A stretch of DNA of 12,613 nt from Nitrososphaera sp. (lineage in GTDB: Archaea > Thermoproteota > Nitrososphaeria > Nitrososphaerales > Nitrososphaeraceae), in contig JAICPK010000014.1 of assembly GCA_025929855.1 (NCBI GenBank), forward strand, positions 1 to 12,613. Reading direction: 5' to 3'. Below are positions 1 through 6,094 of this stretch, piece by piece. The notes below the pieces were generated by a model. That model did not search any database and was not told where the DNA came from. It was given only the letters and a program-made list of their open reading frames with translations. Within the stretch, counting starts at the first letter, position 1. Every line of letters begins with the position of its first letter. Made by a program: the position numbers and the translations under genes.

Positions 1-825
1 CTTGACCCCTATCAAGGAACGCTTGGGTGTCTCTCAGAAGGATTTAGAAATATTGTCTGTACAGGCGCTGAACCCGTTGGAGTAGTAGACCACCTGCAAT
101 TCGCAAGTCCTGAAGACCCAGAGATCTACTGGACGTTTGTTCAGACAGTAAATGCCATAGTACATTATTGCACCTTCATGGAGATTCCCGTAGTCGGTGG
201 CAAGGTAAGCTTTTACAACGAAACTGCGAAAGGTCCAATCAAGCCGTCGCCTGTCATAGGTACACTTGGGCTAGTCGAAAGCGAATCGTTTCTCCGGCAA
301 ATGGCACTCTCAGCGGACGAATCAATTTTTATCGTAGGACATACCCAGCCAGAGATGGGCGGTTCCGAATACTATGAGTATTTTCACAAGATAACAGGCG
401 GGACGGTTCCACAGGTTGATTTGAAAGTGGATAGGCAGAATATGAATGCCGTGCTGAATCTCATAAAAAGTGGCCTTGCAAGGTGCATCCATGATTGCTC
501 AAAGGGCGGCATTGCAGTCGCACTTGCTGAAATGGCGATAGCTGGTTCGATCGGGTTCAAAGTTCAGCTTGATTCTATTCCAAATTCTTGCAAACAGATA
601 GACGAGCTGCTATTCTCGGAGACACAGTCCCGCTATATCATTGCCACAAAGGATCCAGAGTCTACCTACAAAGTGCTGTCAACAAAAGGCGTGAGGTTTG
701 CAGAGATTGGCAAAACTATGCCCACTAATATTCAGTTTATCAAGGGCAAGCGGGACGTGATCAGACTGTCTTTGAAGCAGTTGAAGTCAAATTTTGACTT
801 TCTTGAAAAAACATTGCAGTCATGA
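1..825 (+). CDS. purL: Phosphoribosylformylglycinamidine synthase subunit PurL, C-terminal part (5' end outside window)
   Basis: PurL converts formylglycinamide ribonucleotide to the amidine with ATP and ammonia from glutamine, in de novo purine synthesis. Archaeal PurL normally works with separate PurS and PurQ subunits, which are not in this window. The frame is open from base 1, so about 274 C-terminal residues are visible, probably a little over a third of a usual PurL. Recognisable pieces are GGKVSFYNE (codons from about 190), the AIR-synthase-type HDCSKGGIAVALAEM (from about 490) and FSETQSRYIIATKD (from about 616). The ATG at 178 is internal to the conserved domain and is not a start. 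The stop lies about 60 bp before the likely purF start, so the two genes are adjacent, and a promoter-like box lies between them. Confidence 0.95.
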   Translation, partial: LDPYQGTLGCLSEGFRNIVCTGAEPVGVVDHLQFASPEDPEIYWTFVQTVNAIVHYCTFMEIPVVGGKVSFYNETAKGPIKPSPVIGTLGLVESESFLRQMALSADESIFIVGHTQPEMGGSEYYEYFHKITGGTVPQVDLKVDRQNMNAVLNLIKSGLARCIHDCSKGGIAVALAEMAIAGSIGFKVQLDSIPNSCKQIDELLFSETQSRYIIATKDPESTYKVLSTKGVRFAEIGKTMPTNIQFIKGKRDVIRLSLKQLKSNFDFLEKTLQS

Positions 826-839
826 AGAAGATACATATG

Positions 840-848
840 TTTTTAATA
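840..848 (+). promoter_or_regulatory. TATA-like box for purF
   Basis: TTTTTAATA lies just downstream of the purL stop. Its centre predicts a transcript start near 870, leaving only a short leader before the candidate purF starts at 878 and 887. It implies that purF has its own promoter and that the upstream ATG codons at 794 and 854 are not used from it. Confidence 0.4.
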
Positions 849-886
849 GATTAATGCTCAATCTACTATATCTTGGGGTGGGGGCG

Positions 887-2323
887 TTGGTTCATGAAAA
901 CTGCGGCGTAATTGGGATCTTTTCTCTTGATGGGTATAATGTCATACCTTTTGCCATAGACTCGTTACGTGCTCTACAGCACCGCGGACAGGAAGCATGG
1001 GGTATTGCGGTTCCCGGCAAGCCACCATATAGAAGGCTTGGCCTCGTCTCTTCTGCAGCCTCAGAATTTCCAATGGTGATCAAAAAATACAGGTCCCACA
1101 CAGCTATCGGACACGTCCGCTATTCCACCCTTGGTAAGAGCACAATTGAAAACGCCCAGCCTCTCAGAGTAAAAGATCTCTGTGTTGCACATAATGGCAC
1201 AATCGCAAATGTCGAAGAGCTGTCAGGTATGGTTGGCGGTTGCACCTTTACCCCACAAACAATGAGCGACACTCTTGTGGCAGCCCAGCGCCTTGTCATG
1301 CACTTAGCTGACAAGGAGGACATGGCAGAGGCTATGCACATTTTGAAAGGGGAGATGGTCGGCTCCTTCTGCTTTACATTTCTGACGGATGAGGGTTCTG
1401 TGTATGCAGCACGAGATGCACGTGGTTTCCGTCCGCTAGTCCTTGGATATCATAGAGAAACCAATACCTACATTGTTGCTTCAGAGTCATGTGCACTTGC
1501 AGCAGTCGGAGCGCAGCTAACACGAGATGTAGAGCCGGGCGAGCTTTTGAAGATAAGCAAGGGCGGTTTGACTTCGCAGCATTTTGCTAACGAACGACCG
1601 CATGCTCACTGTGCATTTGAATATACATATTTTGCGCATCCATCCAGCATAATGGAAGGAATCAACATTTATGCCGCACGGAAGAGGATAGGGCAGTTCC
1701 TTGCAAAGAAATTTCCCTTAACAAACGCAGACGTCGTGGTTCCAGTCCCTGACTCGGCACGACCAGCAGCTCTAGGATATGCACAGGAGCTTGATCTTCC
1801 ATTTGAAGAAGGATTACTAAAGGACAGATACAGCAAGAAAGGCTCTATGCGCAGCTTTATTGAGCCATATCAAAACAACAGACTCGAGATAAACAAGGGT
1901 ATAATCCCGATCCCAGAAGTGGTTGAATACAGGCACGTCATTATCGTAGACGACAGCATCGTAAGAGGCACAAGCTCTGCTGAGATAATCAGAACGCTTA
2001 GGATGGCAGGGGCAAAAAGGGTGAGCCTTGTAGTTACATACCCCCCTATACGTTATCCATGCTATGCCGGCATCGACTTTCCATCGCAGGATGAATTAAT
2101 AGCGTACCAGCATGGCACTACTGAAGATTCAAGCAACAAAATAGGGTCCCATGTAGCACAGGTAATAGGGGCTGACTATGTCGGATATAATGACACCGCC
2201 AATCTTGCAAAGGCAATAGGGATCCCGGAGGAAGAGCTCTGCTTTACCTGCTCTACAGGTAATTATGCATCGCTTGGAATACGTCCAGTGTTTAAGTCAA
2301 GGATACAGATGAAAGGTGAATAA
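887..2323 (+). CDS. purF: Amidophosphoribosyltransferase (glutamine PRPP amidotransferase)
   Basis: PurF makes 5-phosphoribosylamine from PRPP and glutamine, the first committed step of purine synthesis in the cytosol. The N-terminal Ntn glutaminase domain begins at HENCGVIGIF, and its Cys (codon 902-904) should become the N-terminal nucleophile after removal of a short propeptide. LRALQHRGQEAWGI and GHVRYSTLG follow. The C-terminal phosphoribosyltransferase domain carries the PRPP motif VIIVDDSIVRGTSS (VDDS near residue 354). Four cysteines in CAFEYTYF, YPCYAG and CFTC match the Fe-S ligand positions of Bacillus-type PurF. Start choice: the frame is open from an ATG at 794 inside purL, with another ATG at 854. 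I prefer TTG 887, preceded by a GGTG-type ribosome-binding sequence and giving 478 aa, close to the family length. GTG 878 is possible. Confidence 0.93.
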   Translation: MVHENCGVIGIFSLDGYNVIPFAIDSLRALQHRGQEAWGIAVPGKPPYRRLGLVSSAASEFPMVIKKYRSHTAIGHVRYSTLGKSTIENAQPLRVKDLCVAHNGTIANVEELSGMVGGCTFTPQTMSDTLVAAQRLVMHLADKEDMAEAMHILKGEMVGSFCFTFLTDEGSVYAARDARGFRPLVLGYHRETNTYIVASESCALAAVGAQLTRDVEPGELLKISKGGLTSQHFANERPHAHCAFEYTYFAHPSSIMEGINIYAARKRIGQFLAKKFPLTNADVVVPVPDSARPAALGYAQELDLPFEEGLLKDRYSKKGSMRSFIEPYQNNRLEINKGIIPIPEVVEYRHVIIVDDSIVRGTSSAEIIRTLRMAGAKRVSLVVTYPPIRYPCYAGIDFPSQDELIAYQHGTTEDSSNKIGSHVAQVIGADYVGYNDTANLAKAIGIPEEELCFTCSTGNYASLGIRPVFKSRIQMKGE

Positions 2324-2326
2324 TAG

Positions 2327-2335
2327 CTTAAATAT
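2327..2335 (+). promoter_or_regulatory. TATA-like box, leaderless promoter
   Basis: CTTAAATAT is centred about 26 bp before the ATG at 2357, so transcription should begin at or next to the start codon. Confidence 0.5.
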
Positions 2336-2356
2336 TTTCAGACTCAATCTTGTATA

Positions 2357-2728
2357 ATGCGCATAGCACTTATTGTGATAATAGCGGCTGCTATAATTGC
2401 AGTTGCTCTAGTCGCAATGTTTGCTTCTGCCCTCCCAACAAAAGATTACGATCTGAGTGTAGATGCGCTCAAGGACGAGCAGTCACTATTTACAAATGCG
2501 CGGGTAGTCATAAAGAATACTGGCAGGCTGCCTCTTACAAACGTGCTTGTTGATTACGGGAACAATAGAGAGCCTCCAATAGACGTTTTGCAGCCAGGCG
2601 AGACGCTAACGCTTTCGCCTCCTGAAGGTGTACAGCTCGATCAGGTGACAGTCACTGCCAAGCCAAGCATTCAGATAGTACAGCCCTATCGAACTCCATG
2701 GAAGTTACCTGGCATGATCGGCTCCTAG
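2357..2728 (+). CDS. Membrane-anchored extracytoplasmic protein with Ig-like (CARDB/FxLYD-like) domain, hypothetical
   Basis: I do not recognise a named family. Residues 1-26 (MRIALIVIIAAAIIAVALVA...) form one strongly hydrophobic helix with a single positive charge, so this is a signal anchor or signal peptide with the rest outside the cell. The remaining ~95 residues look like a small beta-sandwich: ARVVIKNTGRLPLTNVLVDY and DVLQPGETLTLSPP have the rhythm of CARDB/FxLYD-type Ig folds (paired strands, 'KNTG' turn, 'L.PGE' turn). The protein ends in a Pro-rich tail (PYRTPWKLPGM). There is no cysteine or catalytic motif. It starts 33 bp after purF, but its own TATA-like box suggests separate transcription. 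A binding or envelope role is inference. Confidence 0.75.
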   Translation: MRIALIVIIAAAIIAVALVAMFASALPTKDYDLSVDALKDEQSLFTNARVVIKNTGRLPLTNVLVDYGNNREPPIDVLQPGETLTLSPPEGVQLDQVTVTAKPSIQIVQPYRTPWKLPGMIGS

Positions 2729-2732
2729 CCTG

Positions 2733-2740
2733 TTTAAATA
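2733..2740 (+). promoter_or_regulatory. TATA-like box, leaderless promoter
   Basis: TTTAAATA, a near-ideal archaeal TATA element, is centred 26 bp before the ATG at 2763. This predicts a leaderless mRNA. Confidence 0.55.
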
Positions 2741-2762
2741 TTGTGCAAATGAAATTTATCAT

Positions 2763-3182
2763 ATGGAAAAAGACATTCACTCAGATGAAGAAATAAAGAA
2801 ATTCTATACGTTGAAAAACATCGCGGTGGTAGGAATGTCAAAAAATGAGGACAAGCCAGCCCACTACGTGCCAAAGTACCTAATCGATCACGGGTACAAT
2901 GTTATTCCCGTTAACCCTACTGCGACAGAAATCTTGGGGCGCAAGTCATATCCTACTGTTAGCAGCATACCAGACAAAATAGACATAGTCGATATTTTCA
3001 GACGTTCAGAAGATGTGCCCTCCGTGGTTGAAGACACTATAAAGAAGGAGGGCATCCAGGTGATCTGGATGCAGGAGGGTATCTACAGCAAGGAAGCAGA
3101 GAAAATGGCCAAAGAAAAGGATATTTCTGCAGTCTACAACAGGTGCATGATGGCAGAGCACAGGAGGCTCTTCAATGACTGA
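2763..3182 (+). CDS. CoA-binding domain protein (YccU/CoA_binding_2 type)
   Basis: This 139-aa single-domain Rossmann-fold protein has the size usual for the stand-alone CoA-binding family. The nucleotide-binding turn is at residues ~19-26 (NIAVVGMS), followed by HGYNVIPVNP, DIVDIFRRSEDVPSVVED, the WMQEGI loop and the C-terminal NRCMMAEHRRL, which corresponds to the conserved 'RC...EH.R' ending of the family. Members bind CoA or acyl-CoA, and their physiological role is mostly undefined. The start is fixed by the leaderless promoter box. The downstream gene begins 33 bp after the stop on the same strand but has its own box. Confidence 0.9.
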   Translation: MEKDIHSDEEIKKFYTLKNIAVVGMSKNEDKPAHYVPKYLIDHGYNVIPVNPTATEILGRKSYPTVSSIPDKIDIVDIFRRSEDVPSVVEDTIKKEGIQVIWMQEGIYSKEAEKMAKEKDISAVYNRCMMAEHRRLFND

Positions 3183-3190
3183 GTTAAATT
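3183..3190 (+). promoter_or_regulatory. TATA-like box
   Basis: GTTAAATT overlaps the region just after the preceding stop codon and is centred about 29 bp before the ATG at 3216. It fits a leader of 0-4 nt. Confidence 0.4.
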
Positions 3191-3215
3191 GTACGCCTGA
3201 CCATATTACCATCTG

Positions 3216-3563
3216 ATGTCAAGTATAGACAAGGTCTTAGACGGACTGAAAGGTGTTCTCGAAGAACTTCAGAAGCAAAATATCTATTTCAAAGTAAGTG
3301 TTGATAGAGACGGCAGCATTGTCAGAATCTATGGGGAAGGTTCTGACTATATCAATCGGGCATCTTCGGGTTTAGGAGAGGTGATGGAACTAGCGTACAC
3401 AACTGCAGAGCATCACCCATACTGGGCGGTGCTATATAACGCTGCAGAAATCTGCAAGACTGTCTTGGATAGATGGGGGTCTGACTTTACTGCAGACCAG
3501 ATAAGTGAAATGTCTTGGCGCTGTGATGAGATCAAAATGGTTCTTGGAAGACTGGAGAAGTAG
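3216..3563 (+). CDS. Hypothetical protein, 115 aa, soluble
   Basis: I do not recognise a family. There is no signal peptide or membrane segment. The protein begins with a charged helix (SSIDKVLDGLKGVLEELQ), then a beta-rich stretch (IYFKVSVDRDGSIVRIYGEG), then mostly helices with a cluster of aromatic and His residues (TTAEHHPYWAVLYNAAEICK) and a C-terminal helix with EMSWRCDEIKMVLGRL. Two cysteines are present (about residues 80 and 102), but there is no metal-binding CxxC pair. Codon use resembles the neighbours and a TATA-like box precedes it, so I take it as a real gene. Function is unknown. Confidence 0.7.
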   Translation: MSSIDKVLDGLKGVLEELQKQNIYFKVSVDRDGSIVRIYGEGSDYINRASSGLGEVMELAYTTAEHHPYWAVLYNAAEICKTVLDRWGSDFTADQISEMSWRCDEIKMVLGRLEK

Positions 3564-4193
3564 AGGTTAATAATAGCAAGAATCTTTCGAAAAAAGAGCA
3601 AGCTGGATATTGACAATATAATTTTTCAAAAAAAGAGAAGCAACGAAAAGTCCATAATGTCTTATTAATTATTGATATCCTGCTGCGATTTTCTATGCAC
3701 GTTTAGCGGGTAGCAGTTAGATGGGCATAAATAAGCGATAGCTGAGAAGCAGTAACAAGCCTTTCCATGTAACTAACAGCAAGCAGGCACTTAAAACGCC
3801 TGGAAAATGTATCTTTTCTTTTATAGTTTAAGGCATGATATCTAAAAAGAGATTCTAACGATCACTCTATAAAGAACCACCAGTCTCTATCTGATAAAAA
3901 TTACAAAGACGTATATTCAATATAGAGTTCAACAGACTCAGGAATACAAATTAGATTTCACGCAATCAAAAAAATTAAGATTAATGAGCAGAAAATTTTG
4001 CTTGCTAAATAATCGAGCAGCAAGTCTTATCCGTTAGCAATACCATAGTAATACCGGAATGCAGATCTCAATTCCAGCCTATAAGCAAAGAAAATTTCTA
4101 CTGGCTGAAAAGAAGGATTTCTTTATCCACCTATCGCTCCTTGGAGGGTTTCTAGGTTTAGTCGGATACCTTGTAATTGTCTGTCACCACGTC

Positions 4194-4207
4194 CACTGAG
4201 CACAGTG
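4194..4207. promoter_or_regulatory. 14-bp inverted repeat, possible operator
   Basis: CACTG-AGCA-CAGTG is a perfect 5-bp inverted repeat around 4 nt. It abuts the TATA box of the GTPase gene on its upstream (BRE) side. A protein bound here would contact or block TFB. The regulatory role is inference from position. Confidence 0.35.
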
Positions 4208-4209
4208 TA

Positions 4210-4219
4210 TATATAAATA
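4210..4219 (+). promoter_or_regulatory. TATA-like box for GTPase gene
   Basis: TATATAAATA is centred about 24 bp before the ATG at 4238. It is a strong archaeal TATA element consistent with a leaderless transcript. Confidence 0.55.
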
Positions 4220-4237
4220 ATAATAGAGTGAAAGACC

Positions 4238-5452
4238 ATGATCAAAATAGGGCTGATTGGTAAGACAAACACAGGCAAAACGACATTCTTCAATTCTGCC
4301 ACGCTGCTGTCTGCAGACATATCTAATTACCCATTCACCACAAAGAAGCCTGCAGTGGGCAACGCTCATGCGATAACACATTGTGTTCACAAGGAGTTCA
4401 ACCTGCGGGATAATCCCAAGAACTCTGATTGTATAGATGGCTGGCGCTTCATTCCAGTTGAGCTTGTCGACCTGCCCGGCCTAATCAAAGGTGCATGGGA
4501 AGGCAAGGGACTTGGCAACCAATTCCTCACAATAGCAGCACAATCAGACGCTTTGCTACACATAGTCGACGCATCAGGCAGCATTGACGCATCAGGCAAG
4601 ATCGCGGAGCCTGGCACAGGGGACCCAGTTGCAGATGTTGCAGACATTGAGGAGGAGCTTGTCATGTGGTACCTAAAGCTGCTTGAAGCAAATAGGGACA
4701 AGATATCGCGCGCTATTGGCTCAGGTATGAGCACTGTTGCTGCCATAACAGAGGTTTTCCGGGGCATTGGGGTAAAAGAAGATCATGTCAAGCTTGCCCT
4801 TGCACAGAACAATCTGACTGAGACTATATTTGACAATTTTGGGATACAGGAGAGCAAGAACTTTTGTTGGAGCTTGCGCGAGATATCAAAGCCTACGCTG
4901 ATAGTTGCAAACAAAGTCGATCTTCCTACAGCGACGGAAAACTTTAAGCGTCTGCACGAAGAATACCATGACGTTATAATAATACCTGCAAGTGCTGATG
5001 CTGAACTTACACTCCGGCGTGCAGAAAGCAAGGGAATCATTCGATACATTCCCGGCGACGAACGCTTTGAAATAAACGACCAGACAAAGCTCAATGATAA
5101 GCAAAAGTGGGCACTTAACTTCATCCGCAAGGATATCCTAGGCGAATATATGCGCACTGGCGTCCAGTTTGCAATAAATGTGGCCGTATTCAAGTTGCTC
5201 AAGATGAATGCTGTGTACCCAGTTGCTGACATCCAAAAATTCTCAGACAAACATGGAAATGTGCTGCCCGACGTATACCTCATGAGGTCAGGATCTACTG
5301 TTGAGGACCTTGCAAAGGAGATCCATACCGAGCTGGCAAAGGGCGTAATATATGCTCTTGATGGCAGGGACGGCATCAGGTTGCCTGTGAACTACCAGTT
5401 AAAGGACCGCGATGTATTGTCTATAGTATCGGCAAGGACAAAGAAAAAGTGA
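4238..5452 (+). CDS. Ygr210/YchF-like TRAFAC GTPase with C-terminal TGS domain
   Basis: This is a cytosolic P-loop NTPase of the Obg/YchF superfamily, related to the archaeal/yeast Ygr210 branch. Such proteins are ribosome- or translation-associated, and their exact role is unsettled. The Walker A (G1) is GKTNTGKT at residues 8-15, G3 is DLPG at 78-81 with the Obg-family continuation LIKGAWEGKGLGNQFL, and G4 is NKVD at 225-228. G4 is the canonical guanine-specifying form, unlike the altered G4 of ATP-preferring YchF. SAD near residue 246 is a candidate G5. A helical insert (~105-215) sits inside the G domain, and a TGS-like region occupies about 330-402 (LPDVYLMRSGSTVEDLAKEI ... LKDRDVLSIVS). 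The 404-aa length fits the family. A small winged-helix-like gene starts immediately after its stop, so the two are probably co-transcribed. Confidence 0.9.
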   Translation: MIKIGLIGKTNTGKTTFFNSATLLSADISNYPFTTKKPAVGNAHAITHCVHKEFNLRDNPKNSDCIDGWRFIPVELVDLPGLIKGAWEGKGLGNQFLTIAAQSDALLHIVDASGSIDASGKIAEPGTGDPVADVADIEEELVMWYLKLLEANRDKISRAIGSGMSTVAAITEVFRGIGVKEDHVKLALAQNNLTETIFDNFGIQESKNFCWSLREISKPTLIVANKVDLPTATENFKRLHEEYHDVIIIPASADAELTLRRAESKGIIRYIPGDERFEINDQTKLNDKQKWALNFIRKDILGEYMRTGVQFAINVAVFKLLKMNAVYPVADIQKFSDKHGNVLPDVYLMRSGSTVEDLAKEIHTELAKGVIYALDGRDGIRLPVNYQLKDRDVLSIVSARTKKK

Positions 5453-5713
5453 TTGAATGACTTGACATCAACAACAGAGCTGATGCAGGAAATACAAAAT
5501 ATATTACGTCGAGAGCCTTCAAAAATGTACTCAAGGGAAGAGATCCTGAATTTACTTGCGCCAAAAAAGCGGGACTATGAAATTGAACGATTGCTGGCAG
5601 AGCTTGAAGTTACTAGTTCTCTTAGAGAAAGCAAATCTGATGTGTACTCAACTTGTCGCGGCGGCACAGTGTATTACAAATGGAACAATAACAACACAAC
5701 AAAAAGTTATTAG
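5453..5713 (+). CDS. Small winged-helix-like hypothetical protein
   Basis: This 86-aa protein has no named family that I recognise. The TTG start directly follows the GTPase stop codon (…TGA TTG…), suggesting translational coupling. A downstream in-frame ATG at 5483 is the alternative. The pattern resembles a minimal winged helix: helix QEIQNILRREP, helix-turn-helix YSREEILNLLAP…DYEIERLLAELE, then a short hairpin VYSTCRGGTVYYKW typical of the wing. The tail is Asn/Thr-rich. The ATG at 5457 is in another frame and hits a stop after two codons. The gene overlaps the convergent regulator gene by 4 bp at the stop codons. DNA or nucleic-acid binding is inference from the fold pattern. Confidence 0.65.
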   Translation: MNDLTSTTELMQEIQNILRREPSKMYSREEILNLLAPKKRDYEIERLLAELEVTSSLRESKSDVYSTCRGGTVYYKWNNNNTTKSY

Positions 5714-5982
5714 TATTCTTTCTGTCGAAAGATTGCGATGCTTTTTAGAGTAAAATAGATTGATAGGTATCTTATGCCTTTTTCTGTGGTCCGGTAAGCC
5801 AAATGTCTCCTCTGTTCGTCAGCCAGTTGTACCACTAGTTTTTTCGTAAGAAGAATATCAAGATACTGCTTAAGTTGTCCACTGGTAAGGTTAGCGCGAG
5901 TAAGTAGCTTTGTCTTTGTTATGCCACCGTTAGCAGACTCCAGAATAACGGCCATGATGTCAGGTCTGCTACGATTTCTCAC
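5710..5982 (-). CDS. Winged helix-turn-helix transcriptional regulator (archaeal HTH_45-like)
   Basis: This 90-aa protein matches the short archaeal winged-helix family common in Thaumarchaeota. It begins RSRPDIMAVILESANGG and continues with TKTKLLTRANLTSGQLKQYL (recognition helix region), DILLTKKLVVQL and a wing YRTTEKGIRYL. It probably binds DNA as a dimer, and its targets are unknown. The start is GTG at 5980-5982, because the family-typical 'RSR.DI' motif lies before the first internal ATG (Met10). A TATA-like box is correctly spaced upstream, and a 10-bp palindrome lies between box and start, hinting at autoregulation. It is divergent from birA (112 bp apart) and convergent with the upstream plus-strand gene, sharing 4 bp of overlapping stop codons. 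Confidence 0.85.
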   Translation of the reverse strand: MRNRSRPDIMAVILESANGGITKTKLLTRANLTSGQLKQYLDILLTKKLVVQLADEQRRHLAYRTTEKGIRYLSIYFTLKSIAIFRQKEY

Positions 5983-5990
5983 ATAATAAA

Positions 5991-6000
5991 TAGATATCTA
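5991..6000. promoter_or_regulatory. 10-bp perfect palindrome, possible operator
   Basis: TAGATATCTA lies between the minus-strand TATA-like box (6005-6012) and the GTG start of the winged-helix regulator, over the expected initiation site. That is where an archaeal repressor would block RNA polymerase recruitment. Its length is modest for AT-rich DNA, so chance is possible. Confidence 0.3.
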
Positions 6001-6004
6001 GACG

Positions 6005-6012
6005 ATATAAAT
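6005..6012 (-). promoter_or_regulatory. TATA-like box for winged-helix regulator
   Basis: On the minus strand the element reads ATTTATAT, centred about 26 bp before the GTG start. It predicts a leaderless mRNA. Confidence 0.5.
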
Positions 6013-6060
6013 TATGATTGAAGCAACTTAGCAGACAAGATGATAGAATAAATTTGATTA

Positions 6061-6070
6061 CTATATTATA
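6061..6070 (+). promoter_or_regulatory. TATA-like box for birA
   Basis: CTATATTATA is centred about 29 bp before the ATG at 6095. It supports that ATG over the out-of-frame ATG at 6088. Confidence 0.45.
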
Positions 6071-6094
6071 GCTGCTTATACGCACTAATGCCAA

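Larger units (their letters stand above)
3564..4237. other. 674-bp gene-free AT-rich region
   Basis: No coding frame with archaeal start context, conserved motif or plausible length is seen on either strand, and no tRNA-like T-arm or clover-leaf was found. The 5' part has T-tracts (for example TTTTT near 3622) that could end the preceding transcript. A 6-bp-stem hairpin AAAGAA/TTCTTT lies at 4109-4124. A TATA-like TTTTATAG at 3819-3826 could start an untranslated RNA. The 3' end carries the promoter and palindrome of the GTPase gene. Confidence 0.5.

Noticed and set aside
168..377. Open frame in purL region
   Set aside because: Out of frame with the clearly conserved PurL sequence; no motif.
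3835..3894. C/D-box sRNA-like arrangement (ATGATAT ... CTGA, 60 nt apart)
   Set aside because: The C box deviates at two of seven positions, there are no clear D'/C' boxes, and the nearest TATA-like box would place the start inside the C box.
4123..4390. Minus-strand open frames across the GTPase promoter
   Set aside because: They overlap the strongly supported GTPase start and promoter and show no family motifs.
4783..5376. 197-codon minus-strand open frame
   Set aside because: Antisense shadow of the GTPase gene; Ser/Arg-rich, no domain.
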